Shown here: positions 54,557 to 63,231 of the stretch, piece after piece
How the letters are laid out: every line of letters begins with the position of its first letter
How positions within the stretch are numbered: the stretch's first letter is position 1
Source of the DNA: Sphingomonas sp. HF-S4
GTDB taxonomy: Bacteria; Pseudomonadota; Alphaproteobacteria; Sphingomonadales; Sphingomonadaceae
DNA: 64,000 bases
Assembly (NCBI RefSeq): GCF_032911445.1
Contig: NZ_JAWJEJ010000002.1
Location: 806,001 to 870,000, forward strand
Direction of reading: 5' to 3'
Made by a program: the position numbers and the translations under genes
The notes under the pieces: model-generated
Databases searched by the model: none
The model's input: the letters and a program-made list of their open reading frames with translations, nothing else
What the model was told of the DNA's origin: nothing

Positions 54557-55470
54557 GCATCGTGGACCCGCTGGCAGCACCGCTGTTCGCGGACGTGGCC
54601 GGCGACATCGAAGTGAGCTTCGAATTCTTCCCGCCCAAGAGCGAGAAGATGGAGGAGACCTTGTGGGAGTCGATCCAGACGCTGTCGCCGCTCGGGCCGC
54701 GCTTCGTCAGCGTGACCTATGGCGCGGGCGGGACGACGCGCGAGCGGACGCACAACACGGTGGCTCGGATCGCGCGCGAGACCGCGATCCCGGCGGCGGC
54801 GCACCTGACCTGCGTCGAGGCGACCAAGGCCGAGATCGATCAGGTCGCCGAGGAATATTGGGCGGCGGGCGTGCGGCATATCGTCGCGCTGCGCGGCGAT
54901 CCGCCACGCGCTGGCGAGAAATATGCGACGCATCCGGGCGGCTATGAGAATGCCGCCGACCTGGTGACGGGGCTGCGCAAGCTGCACCCGTTCGAGATCT
55001 CGGTCGCGGCCTATCCCGAGTGCCATCCGGATTCGCCCAATCCGGGCGCGGACATCGACAATCTCAAGCGCAAGATCGATGCCGGCGCCACGCGCGCGAT
55101 TACCCAGTTCTTCTTCGAGCCCGACACCTTTTTCCGCTTCCGCGACGACTGCGCCAAGGCCGGGATCAGCGCCGAGATCGTGCCGGGGATCATGCCGGTG
55201 ATGAACTTCGCCAGCGTCCAGCGCATGTCGGCGATGTGCGGGACCGACGTGCCGGTGTGGATGGGCAAATTGTTCGAGGGATTGGACGAGCACCCCGCGG
55301 CGCGGCAGCTGGTCGCGGCGACGCTGGCGGCCGAATTGTGTCGGAAATTGTACGCCGGCGACGTGCGGCAGTTCCACTTCTACACGCTCAATCGCGCCGA
55401 GCTGAGCTACGCGATCTGCCACTTGCTCGGGCTGCGGCCGAAGGTCGGTGCGGCGCTGGCGGCGGCGTAA
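54553..55470 (+). CDS. metF: Methylenetetrahydrofolate reductase
   Basis: 305 aa TIM barrel flavoprotein. It reduces 5,10-methylene-THF to 5-methyl-THF, the methyl donor for MetH. Signatures: EVSFEFFPPKSEKMEETLW, FVSVTYGAGGTTRERT, HIVALRGDPP, AAYPECHPDSP and ITQFFFEPDTFFRF. It overlaps the regulator gene as ATGA. A repeat element separates it from metH1. Confidence 0.95.
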   Translation: MSIVDPLAAPLFADVAGDIEVSFEFFPPKSEKMEETLWESIQTLSPLGPRFVSVTYGAGGTTRERTHNTVARIARETAIPAAAHLTCVEATKAEIDQVAEEYWAAGVRHIVALRGDPPRAGEKYATHPGGYENAADLVTGLRKLHPFEISVAAYPECHPDSPNPGADIDNLKRKIDAGATRAITQFFFEPDTFFRFRDDCAKAGISAEIVPGIMPVMNFASVQRMSAMCGTDVPVWMGKLFEGLDEHPAARQLVAATLAAELCRKLYAGDVRQFHFYTLNRAELSYAICHLLGLRPKVGAALAAA

Positions 55471-55477
55471 TGAAAAC

Positions 55478-55588
55478 TAGCCCCTCCCCTTCAGGGGAGG
55501 GGTTGGGGTGGGGCAGTGCCGCGAGCGCTGCTCTCGATGAGATAGACAGGCCCCACCCCCCAACCCCTCCCCTGAAGGGGAGGGGCTT
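55478..55588. repeat. Nested inverted-repeat element between metF and metH1
   Basis: Two arms of about 37-39 bp are reverse complements apart from a two-base indel; each arm folds into a CCCCTCCCCTTC/AGGGGAGGGG hairpin followed by a G-rich or C-rich inner strand. About 35 bp of unrelated sequence lies in the middle. It begins shortly after the metF stop and ends just before the AAGAAGGTGA that serves metH1. It must be transcribed if metF-metH1 is one unit. Confidence 0.8.
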
Positions 55589-55603
55589 AAGAAGGTGAAG
55601 ACC

Positions 55604-56650
55604 ATGACACCACGCGAATCCCTGCTGGCCGAAGCAGCAAAGCGCATCCTGATCACCGACGGGGCGTTCGGGACCGAGATCCAGAACTGGAAGCTCGACG
55701 AGGCGGCCTATGCGGGTACGCTCGGGCTGAGCCACGACCAGAAGGGCAATAACGACATCCTCGCGCTGACCAAGCCCGAGGTGCCGGCGTCGATCCACCG
55801 CGCCTATTTCGAGGCCGGTGCCGATATCGCCGAGACCAACACCTTCTCGGCCAACAGGATCAGCCAGGCCGATTACGGCGCCGAGCATCTGGTGCGCGAG
55901 ATCAATGTCGAGAGCGCGAAGCTGGCGCGGTCGATCGCCGACGAGTTCGAGGCCAAGGATGGGCGCCCGCGCTTCGTCGCCGGCGCGCTGGGGCCGACCA
56001 ACAAGACGCTTTCGCTGAGCCCCGACGTCAACGATCCGGGCTATCGCGAGATCGATTTCGATTATCTCAAGGACGTGTATCGCGAGCAGATCGACGCGCT
56101 GGTCGAGGGCGGGATCGATTTCGTGCTGATCGAGACGATCTTCGACACGCTCAACGCCAAGGCGGCGGTGATGGCCGCGCTCGAAGCTGCGCAGGCGCTG
56201 GGCCGCGACCTGCCGATCATGCTTTCGATGACGCTGACCGACCTGAGCGGGCGGAATCTGTCGGGGCACACCGTCGAGGCGTTCTGGCACGCGGTGCGGC
56301 ATGCCAAGCCGGTGACGATCGGGCTCAACTGCTCGTTCGGCGCGGAGCAGCTGCGGCCGCACGTCAAGACGCTGTCGGCGCTCTGCGACACGCTGATCAT
56401 GGTCTACCCCAATGCCGGCCTGCCCAACGAGCTCGGCGCCTATGACGAGGCACCGGCGACCACTGCGGGGCTGGTCAAGGAATGGGCCGATGCCGGGCAG
56501 GTCAACGTGCTCGGCGGGTGCTGCGGATCGACCCCGGCGCATATCAAGGCGATCGCGGACGCGGTCGCGGCATTGCCGCCACGGCCGATCCCGGTGCAGC
56601 CGGTGCAGACTCGGCTCGCCGGGCTCGAACCGTTCACGATGACGGCATGA
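55604..56650 (+). CDS. Methionine synthase, homocysteine-binding part (MetH1)
   Basis: 348 aa. This is the N-terminal homocysteine S-methyltransferase module of MetH as a separate protein. Zinc ligands are C243 (GLNCSFG) and C306-C307 (GGCCGST). It activates homocysteine thiolate for methyl transfer from methylcobalamin on MetH2. The ATG at 55604 has AAGGTGA upstream; a GTG at 55595 would add MKT. It needs the product of the next gene. Confidence 0.92.
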   Translation: MTPRESLLAEAAKRILITDGAFGTEIQNWKLDEAAYAGTLGLSHDQKGNNDILALTKPEVPASIHRAYFEAGADIAETNTFSANRISQADYGAEHLVREINVESAKLARSIADEFEAKDGRPRFVAGALGPTNKTLSLSPDVNDPGYREIDFDYLKDVYREQIDALVEGGIDFVLIETIFDTLNAKAAVMAALEAAQALGRDLPIMLSMTLTDLSGRNLSGHTVEAFWHAVRHAKPVTIGLNCSFGAEQLRPHVKTLSALCDTLIMVYPNAGLPNELGAYDEAPATTAGLVKEWADAGQVNVLGGCCGSTPAHIKAIADAVAALPPRPIPVQPVQTRLAGLEPFTMTA

Positions 56651-56657
56651 CTTTCTA

Positions 56658-56780
56658 AAGCCCTCTCCCCTCCGGGGAGAGGGTTGGGAGAGGGGCAGGA
56701 CTGTGCCGCCGCTCTCGAAGCTAGCGATTGAAGACACCCCCCCTCTCCCCAGCTCTCTCCTCGGAGGGGAGAGGGGGTTA
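56658..56780. repeat. Nested inverted-repeat element between metH1 and metH2
   Basis: Same architecture as the element at 55478: outer hairpins CCCTCTCCCC/GGGGAGAGGG at each end, G-rich and C-rich inner strands, and an unrelated centre. The arms are less alike than in the 55478 copy. It lies eight bases after the metH1 stop and ends before AAGAAGAAGAACCG, which precedes the metH2 ATG. Confidence 0.78.
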
Positions 56781-56793
56781 AGAAGAAGAACCG

Positions 56794-59391
56794 ATGACCA
56801 ACCTCTCCACCGGCTTCGTCAATATCGGCGAGCGCACCAACGTCACCGGATCGGCGCGCTTCAAGAAGCTGATCATGAACGGGGACTACCCCGCCGCGGT
56901 CGAAGTCGCGCTCCAGCAGGTCGAGGCCGGCGCGCAGGTGCTCGACGTCAACATGGACGAGGGCCTGCTCGACGCGCACGAGGCGATGACCACCTTCCTC
57001 AAGCTGATCCAGGCCGAGCCCGACATCGCCCGCATTCCGGTGATGGTCGACAGCTCGAAATGGGACGTGATCGAGGCGGGGCTCAAGTGCGTCAGCGGCA
57101 AGCCGATCGTCAATTCGATCAGCATGAAGGAAGGCGTCGACCAGTTCCTCGATCATGCGCGCAAGTGCATGGCGTATGGCGCCGCGGTGGTGGTGATGGC
57201 GTTCGACGAGGTCGGCCAGGCGGATACCAAGGAGCGCAAGGTCGAAATCTGCTCGCGTGCCTATGACCTGCTCGTCGGGATCGGCTTCCCGCCCGAGGAC
57301 ATCATCTTCGATCCCAACGTGTTCGCGGTGGCGACGGGGATCGAGGAGCATAACAATTACGGCGTCGATTTCATCGAGGCGTGCCGCGAGATCAAGGCGC
57401 GGTGCCCGCACTGCCATATCTCGGGCGGGCTTTCGAACCTGTCGTTCAGCTTCCGCGGCAACGAGCCGGTCCGGAAAGCGATGCACTCGGTGTTCCTATA
57501 CTATGCGATCCCCGCGGGGATGGACATGGCGATCGTCAACGCCGGCCAGCTCGACGTGTACGACCAGATCGATCCCGAGCTGCGCACCGCGGTCGAGGAC
57601 GTCATCCTCAACAAGGATCCCGAGGCGGGCGACCGGCTGGTCGCGCTTGCCGAGAAATACCGTGGCACCGATGCGGTCGCCGAGAAGCAGGCGGCCGAGT
57701 GGCGCGGCTGGGCGGTGGAGAAGCGGCTCGAACACGCGCTGGTGAAAGGTATCGACGCATTCGTCGTCGAGGACACCGAGGAGTGCCGGGTCAAGGCGGC
57801 GCGGCCGATCGAGGTGATCGAGGGCCCGCTGATGGACGGGATGAACGTGGTCGGCGACCTGTTCGGATCGGGCAAGATGTTCCTGCCTCAGGTGGTCAAG
57901 TCCGCCCGCGTGATGAAGAAGGCAGTGGCGCATCTGCTGCCCTTCATCGAGGCCGCCAAGGAGCCCGGCGCCAAGGGCAAGGGCAAGGTCATCATGGCCA
58001 CGGTGAAGGGCGACGTCCACGATATCGGCAAGAACATAGTCGGCGTGGTGCTCCAGTGCAACGGCTTCGAAGTAGTCGACCTAGGCGTGATGGTGCCCTG
58101 GACCAAGATCCTCGAGGCGGCGAACGAGAACGATGCCGACATGATCGGGCTTTCGGGGCTGATTACCCCGTCGCTCGACGAGATGGTCACCGTCGCCGAG
58201 GAGATGCAGCGCTCGGCGATGACGATGCCGCTGCTGATCGGCGGCGCGACCACCAGCCGCGTGCATACCGCGCTCAAGATCGAGCCGATGTACAAGGGCC
58301 CGGTGGTCCATGTCCTCGACGCGTCGCGCGCAGTGGGCGTGGCGACGGCGCTGGTGAGCGATACGCAGCGCGACGACTATGTCGCCAAGGTCGCCGCCGA
58401 GTACGAGCAGGTTCGCGTGGCGCGGGCGAGCAAGGGCCAGAGCGCGCTGCTGCCGCTGGCGACCGCGCGCGACAATGCGTTCGAGGCCGACATGGCGCTC
58501 AAGCCCCGCAAGCCGCGGATGCCCGGCGTCCACGAGTTCCTCGACTGGGATCTCGAGGATCTCCGGAAGTATATCGACTGGACGCCGTTCTTCCGCGCCT
58601 GGGAGCTTGCCGGAAACTATCCGGCGATCCTCGAGGACGAGGTGGTCGGCGAGAGCGCGACGTCGCTGTTCGCCGATGCGCAGGCGATGCTCGACAAGAT
58701 CATCGCCGAGAAGTGGCTGACCGCGCGGGGCGTCGCCGGGCTGTGGCCGTGCCGCCGCCAGGGCGACGACATCATCGTCCATGTCGAGGACGAGGTGCAC
58801 TATACCTTGCCGATGCTGCGCCAGCAGATCGCCAAGCGCGAGGGCCGGGCGAACATGTGCCTGGCCGACTTCATCGATCATGACGGCGACTGGATCGGCG
58901 GGTTCGCCGTGGGCATCCACGGGATCGAACCGCATCTCGCGCGCTTCAAGAACGCGATCGACGATTATTCGGACATCCTGCTCAAGGCGCTGGCCGACCG
59001 GCTGGCCGAGGCGTTCGCGGAGCGGCTGCACCAGTTCGTGCGCACCTCGCTGTGGGGCTATGCCGAGGGCGAGCAGCTGACCAACGAGGCGCTGATCAAG
59101 GAACAGTATCGCGGCATCCGCCCGGCACCGGGCTATCCGGCCTGCCCCGAGCACAGCCTCAAGCCGATCCTGTTCAAGATGCTCGACGCGCACAAGCGCA
59201 CGGGCATCAGCCTGACCGAGAGTTTCGCAATGCTGCCCACCGCAGCGGTCTCGGGCTTTTATTTCGGCCACCCCCAGGCCGAGTATTTCGGCGTCGCGCG
59301 GATCGGGCAGGACCAGCTCGAGGAATATGCAGCGCGGCGCGGGATCCCGCTCGACCTGGCTACGCGGTATCTGCGGCCAAACCTGGACTGA
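56794..59391 (+). CDS. metH: Cobalamin-dependent methionine synthase, folate/B12/AdoMet part (MetH2)
   Basis: 865 aa. It contains the pterin-binding barrel ([18 protein letters not shown] to about 290), the B12 cap and Rossmann domains with the cobalt-ligand motif DVHDIG at 407-412, [14 protein letters not shown], and the C-terminal reactivation domain ([30 protein letters not shown]). With MetH1 it rebuilds a full MetH. The gene ends just before a weak stem-loop (TTTCAC/GTGAAA) facing the convergent cupin gene. Confidence 0.95.
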   Translation: MTNLSTGFVNIGERTNVTGSARFKKLIMNGDYPAAVEVALQQVEAGAQVLDVNMDEGLLDAHEAMTTFLKLIQAEPDIARIPVMVDSSKWDVIEAGLKCVSGKPIVNSISMKEGVDQFLDHARKCMAYGAAVVVMAFDEVGQADTKERKVEICSRAYDLLVGIGFPPEDIIFDPNVFAVATGIEEHNNYGVDFIEACREIKARCPHCHISGGLSNLSFSFRGNEPVRKAMHSVFLYYAIPAGMDMAIVNAGQLDVYDQIDPELRTAVEDVILNKDPEAGDRLVALAEKYRGTDAVAEKQAAEWRGWAVEKRLEHALVKGIDAFVVEDTEECRVKAARPIEVIEGPLMDGMNVVGDLFGSGKMFLPQVVKSARVMKKAVAHLLPFIEAAKEPGAKGKGKVIMATVKGDVHDIGKNIVGVVLQCNGFEVVDLGVMVPWTKILEAANENDADMIGLSGLITPSLDEMVTVAEEMQRSAMTMPLLIGGATTSRVHTALKIEPMYKGPVVHVLDASRAVGVATALVSDTQRDDYVAKVAAEYEQVRVARASKGQSALLPLATARDNAFEADMALKPRKPRMPGVHEFLDWDLEDLRKYIDWTPFFRAWELAGNYPAILEDEVVGESATSLFADAQAMLDKIIAEKWLTARGVAGLWPCRRQGDDIIVHVEDEVHYTLPMLRQQIAKREGRANMCLADFIDHDGDWIGGFAVGIHGIEPHLARFKNAIDDYSDILLKALADRLAEAFAERLHQFVRTSLWGYAEGEQLTNEALIKEQYRGIRPAPGYPACPEHSLKPILFKMLDAHKRTGISLTESFAMLPTAAVSGFYFGHPQAEYFGVARIGQDQLEEYAARRGIPLDLATRYLRPNLD

Positions 59392-59423
59392 TTTCACTCC
59401 GGCACTCGCCAGGGTGAAACGGG

Positions 59424-59882
59424 TCAGCGCCCCGCGTCGGCCGGTTCGGCATAGACCGTGTCGGTCGGGCCGTAGCCGGTGATGTATACGTGTGCGCCCT
59501 CCGGCCCGGTGCGGGCGAAATGCGGGATCCCGGCGGGTTCGGTGTAGAAACTGCCGGGCGGCAGCGGCTTGCGCAGGCTGTCGTCTGCCTTGGGGCCATA
59601 GCCGAAATGCCACATGCCCGAGACCACCGTCGCGGTGCGTTCGTCCTTGTGGCTGTGCGCGGCGATGCGGGTGTTGGGCGGGACCTTGATTTCGATCGCG
59701 AACAGGCCGGGCTTGGCGGGGTCGCCGCTCAGCACGCGGGTTTCGACCCCCGTGAGCCCGGACGTGCCCGCGACGGCGCCGATCTGCGGCAGTGCTGCGA
59801 CCTCGCCCGGCGTGAGCCTTACCTCGCGATCGGCAGGCGCGGCGGCGAGCAGTGCGGCAAGCGCGAGTGCGGCGCGGATCAC
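59424..59882 (-). CDS. Secreted cupin-domain protein
   Basis: 152 aa. A short signal peptide (ALALAALLAAAPA) is followed by a single cupin with ETRVLSGDPAKPGLFAIEIK, PNTRIAAHSHKDERTATVVSG (His ligands) and FYTEPAGIPHFARTG. Likely metal-binding and periplasmic; activity unknown. The GTG at 59882 overlaps the hydrolase stop as GTGA, so the two are co-translated. Confidence 0.82.
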   Translation of the reverse strand: MIRAALALAALLAAAPADREVRLTPGEVAALPQIGAVAGTSGLTGVETRVLSGDPAKPGLFAIEIKVPPNTRIAAHSHKDERTATVVSGMWHFGYGPKADDSLRKPLPPGSFYTEPAGIPHFARTGPEGAHVYITGYGPTDTVYAEPADAGR

Positions 59883-60793
59883 TTGGCACCCAGGAAATCG
59901 GTCACCAGCTTGACCGTTGCCGCGGGATTCTCCTCCATGATCCAATGGCCCGAGCCGGGCACGACGCCGCCGGTGACGTTGGTCGCGGCGGTGCGCATGA
60001 TCGCGGCCATCTGGTCGCCGAAGCTCTTTTCGCCGCCGAGCGCGAGGACCGGCATCGGCAGCTTGCCGAACCGCGCGAGCAATGCGCGATTGTCGATCGC
60101 GTCCTGATCGAACGCGGCGAACTGCGCGAAGCCGGCATGCATGTTGCCCGGGCGGGCATAGAGCGCGGCATAGTGTGCACGCGAAGCCTCGTCGAAATGC
60201 TTCGGGTCGGCGGAGAAGTCGTTCCAGAAGCGATCGAGATAGATGCGCTCGCGGCCGGCGACGAGCCGCTCCATGTCGGGGCCGCCGAAGCGGAAATGCC
60301 AGAGGATCGGGTTCTTGAGCACCTCTTCCCACGGGCCGATGCCGGGCACCGGCGCGTCGATCAGCACCAGCTTGGTGACGCGCGCCTGGTTCTGCTCGGC
60401 GAGCGCGTAGGCGACCATGTTGCCGATATCGTGCGCGACGACGTCGGCCTTGGCGATCTTGAGGCCGTCGAGCAGCGCGATCATGTCCGCCGCCTGGTTC
60501 TTCTTGTCATAGCCGCCGGTCGCGACCGCCGAGAGCCCCATGCCGCGCAGATCGGGGACGACCACAGTGTGATCGCGCATCAGCGTGTCGGCGAGCGGCG
60601 CCCACATGTCGCCGGTTTCGCCATAGCCGTGGAGGAGCAGCACCGCCGGCCCGCTGCCGCCGATGCGGACATGAAGCGTGGTGCCGTTGGTGGCGATCTC
60701 CTGGGTCTTGAACGCGGACGGATAGGCGGGGACCTGGGCGTGTGCAGGAAGCGCGGCGGCAAGCAGAAGCAGCAGGGGAGCGAGGATGCGCAT
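59879..60793 (-). CDS. Secreted alpha/beta hydrolase, epoxide-hydrolase-like
   Basis: 304 aa. Signal peptide 1-19 (LLLLLAAALPAHA). Oxyanion strand LLLHGYGETGDMW, nucleophile elbow VVAHDIGNM with Asp122, and catalytic His in VPGSGHWIMEENP. An Asp nucleophile favours an epoxide hydrolase or dehalogenase role in the periplasm. The ATG at 60793 starts the signal peptide; the open frame further upstream crosses the divergent ABC-F promoter. Confidence 0.88.
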   Translation of the reverse strand: MRILAPLLLLLAAALPAHAQVPAYPSAFKTQEIATNGTTLHVRIGGSGPAVLLLHGYGETGDMWAPLADTLMRDHTVVVPDLRGMGLSAVATGGYDKKNQAADMIALLDGLKIAKADVVAHDIGNMVAYALAEQNQARVTKLVLIDAPVPGIGPWEEVLKNPILWHFRFGGPDMERLVAGRERIYLDRFWNDFSADPKHFDEASRAHYAALYARPGNMHAGFAQFAAFDQDAIDNRALLARFGKLPMPVLALGGEKSFGDQMAAIMRTAATNVTGGVVPGSGHWIMEENPAATVKLVTDFLGAK

Positions 60794-60976
60794 GAACGGA
60801 CCTCCAGCGGCGGAAGGCCGCGGAGGACAGGCTATGTCAGATTCGAGCAACATTCCAGCAACTATGAAGGTGTCCCACCTCAAACCGTCACGCCGGCACA
60901 GGCCCCGGGGGTGACTGGTAGGAAGTTGGGGAAGCTTCGGGGTGACGCTCGTGCCGGAATGGGCTAGGCGCGCGCC
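60794..60976. other. Intergenic region between divergent hydrolase and ABC-F genes
   Basis: 183 bp with divergent promoters expected. It contains mixed CGTCAC/GTGACG and GCCGGCAC/GTGCCGG words that resemble a decayed dispersed repeat, but no clean palindrome or coding frame that I can support. Confidence 0.35.
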
Positions 60977-62806
60977 ATGCTCAACCTGACCGACATCACG
61001 GTGCGCCTGGGCGGGCGCGCGATCATCGACGGTGCCACCGCCAAGCTGCCGCCCGGCGGGCGTGTCGGCCTGATCGGCCGCAACGGCGCCGGCAAGACGA
61101 CACTGATCAAGACGATCACCGGCCAGCTCGAGCCCGACACGGGCAGCATCACGATGCCGCGCGGGACGACGCTCGGCTATATCGCGCAGGAAGCGCCGCA
61201 CGGGGATTCGACTCCGTTCGAGACGGTGCTTGCCGCCGACAAGGAACGCACCGCGCTGATGGCGGAGAGCGAGACGTGCGAGGATCCCGACCGGCTGGGT
61301 GACGTCTATGAGCGGCTGATCGCGATCGACGCGTACACCGCACCCTCGCGTGCCTCGACGATCCTGGTCGGTCTGGGCTTCGACGAGGACATGCAGCACC
61401 GGCCGCTCGACAGTTTCTCGGGTGGATGGAAGATGCGCGTGGCGCTCGCCTCGCTGCTCTTCTCGCAGCCCGATTGCCTCCTGCTCGACGAGCCTTCGAA
61501 CCACCTCGACTTGGAGGCAGTGCTGTGGCTCGAGGATTTCCTGAAGAGCTATCCGGCGACGATCCTGCTGGTCAGCCACGAGCGCGACTTCCTCAACAAC
61601 ATCGTCGATCATATCCTCCATTTGGGCAGCGGCAAGCTGACGCTCTATCCCGGCGGATACGACGCGTTCGAGCGGCAGCGCGCCGAGCGCCAGGCGCAGC
61701 TCGCCTCGGCCAAGGCCAAGCAGGATGCGCAGCGCGCCCACCTGCAGGAATATATCGCCAAGAATTCGGCACGCGCCTCGACCGCGAAGCAGGCCCAGAG
61801 CCGCGTGAAGATGCTGGCGAAGATGCAGCCGATCGCCGAGATGATCGACGATCCGTCGCTGAGCTTCGATTTCCCCAATCCCGACGAGCTGCGTCCGCCG
61901 CTGATCACGCTCGATCTGGCGGCGGTGGGATATAGCGAGACGCCGATCCTAAAGCGGCTCAATCTCCGGATCGATCCCGACGACCGGCTCGCGCTGCTCG
62001 GGCGCAACGGCAACGGAAAGACCACGCTGGCCCGCCTGCTTGCCGCGCAGCTGACGCCGATGGAAGGCGAGATGAACGCCAGCGGCAAGATGCGGGTGGG
62101 CTATTTCACCCAGTATCAGGTCGAGGAACTTGACCGCGACGAGACTCCGCTCCAGCACATGACGGGGCTGATGAAGGGCGCCAGCCAGGGCGCGGTGCGT
62201 GGCCAGCTCGGACGGTTCGGGTTCGAGGGGCAGAAGGCGACGACGCAGGTGGGTAAGCTTTCGGGCGGCGAGCGCGCGCGGCTGGCGTTGGCGCTGATCA
62301 CCCGCGATGCGCCGCACATGCTGATCCTCGACGAGCCGACCAACCACTTGGACGTCGACGCGCGCGAGGCGCTGATCCAGGCGCTCAATGCCTATTCGGG
62401 CGCAGTGGTGATCGTCAGCCACGACCGCCACATGCTCGAGATGACCGCCGACCGGCTGGTGCTGGTCGACAGCGGCACGGCGAAGGACTTCGACGGCTCG
62501 ATCGAGGACTATATCGCCTTCGTGCTGAGCAAGGACGACAAGGGCGGCAAGGGCGAGAAGAAGGGCCGCAAGGCGCTGAACCGCGACAAGGAGAAAGAGC
62601 TAAAGAAGGTCGCGCGCGACGCCGAGGCGGCGCTGGCGCGGCTGATCGGCAAGCGCGAGGAGATCGACGCGGCGCTGGCCGGGCCCACGCCTGCCGGCCA
62701 GTCGATGGGCGAGCTGATGAAGCAGCGCGCGGAGCTGGATGCGCAGGTCGAGGCGGCGGAACTGGCGTGGATGGAGGCGAGCGAGGCGCTGGAGGCGGCG
62801 GGCTGA
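60977..62806 (+). CDS. ABC-F family ATPase
   Basis: 609 aa, two ABC modules and no membrane segments. Walker A sites are GRNGAGKTTL (about 35) and GRNGNGKTTL (about 345); signatures FSGGWKMRVALA and LSGGERARLALAL. A linker of about 80 residues (ARASTAKQAQSRVKMLAKM) between the modules is the P-site tRNA-interaction motif region. A charged C-terminal coiled coil follows (about 520-605). ABC-F proteins act on ribosomes in translation or antibiotic protection; Uup/YheS-like here. Confidence 0.9.
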   Translation: MLNLTDITVRLGGRAIIDGATAKLPPGGRVGLIGRNGAGKTTLIKTITGQLEPDTGSITMPRGTTLGYIAQEAPHGDSTPFETVLAADKERTALMAESETCEDPDRLGDVYERLIAIDAYTAPSRASTILVGLGFDEDMQHRPLDSFSGGWKMRVALASLLFSQPDCLLLDEPSNHLDLEAVLWLEDFLKSYPATILLVSHERDFLNNIVDHILHLGSGKLTLYPGGYDAFERQRAERQAQLASAKAKQDAQRAHLQEYIAKNSARASTAKQAQSRVKMLAKMQPIAEMIDDPSLSFDFPNPDELRPPLITLDLAAVGYSETPILKRLNLRIDPDDRLALLGRNGNGKTTLARLLAAQLTPMEGEMNASGKMRVGYFTQYQVEELDRDETPLQHMTGLMKGASQGAVRGQLGRFGFEGQKATTQVGKLSGGERARLALALITRDAPHMLILDEPTNHLDVDAREALIQALNAYSGAVVIVSHDRHMLEMTADRLVLVDSGTAKDFDGSIEDYIAFVLSKDDKGGKGEKKGRKALNRDKEKELKKVARDAEAALARLIGKREEIDAALAGPTPAGQSMGELMKQRAELDAQVEAAELAWMEASEALEAAG

Positions 62807-62813
62807 ACCAACA

Positions 62814-62838
62814 AGCCCTCCCTTTCAGGGAGAGGGAG
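62814..62838. repeat. Single-palindrome G/C-rich repeat between convergent genes
   Basis: CCCTCCCT-TTC-AGGGAGAGGG style hairpin in the short gap between the ABC-F and DksA-like stops. Same style as the copy at 9894, probably a half element or bidirectional terminator. Confidence 0.55.
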
Positions 62839-62844
62839 CCTCGC

Positions 62845-63108
62845 CTACCGCAGCTGGCTGTCCTTGCTGCCACGGCGGTTGATGCCGGCGCTGCGGATCA
62901 TCGCGTCGCGGCCGGACTGGCAGAGGACGCAGGTGCGGGTTCCGGGCACCGCGCGGCGGCGGGCTTCGGGAATGTCGTCACCGCAGACGCCGCAATACTG
63001 CGCGCTTTCGCCGCTCGGCATGCGTGCGCGGGCGGCCAGTACGGCATCGGCCACGGTGTCGTCGATCTGATCCTGCACGGCGCCATCCTGCGCCCATCCG
63101 TTGGCCAT
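62845..63108 (-). CDS. DksA/TraR-type zinc-finger protein, short
   Basis: 87 aa, half the length of DksA. The C4 zinc site is YCGVCGDDIPEARRRAVPG then TCVLCQSGRD (Cys about 39, 42, 60, 63). Like YbiI/TraR it may bind the RNA polymerase secondary channel. The upstream open frame to 63699 is antisense to the MFS gene and is rejected. The ATG at 63108 begins the domain. Confidence 0.88.
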   Translation of the reverse strand: MANGWAQDGAVQDQIDDTVADAVLAARARMPSGESAQYCGVCGDDIPEARRRAVPGTRTCVLCQSGRDAMIRSAGINRRGSKDSQLR

Positions 63109-63231
63109 TGCCCGAGTCCAGCTATCCAGTTGAAGTGATTGTAGAATGGGTGACGGCAGCACCAGTTCCACGCCCGGCCTTGCCGCAGCGTGCGCGTGCG
63201 CTACACCTTGGGCAAACAGGGAGGGACACGC

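Noticed and set aside
55471..55603. Cobalamin or SAM riboswitch before the metH genes
   Set aside because: The gap contains only the nested repeat and a ribosome binding site; control by the ArsR-type operator is better supported.
60887..60965. Dispersed repeat with CGTCAC and GCCGGCAC words
   Set aside because: The words do not form a consistent inverted repeat, and no second copy could be confirmed within the window.
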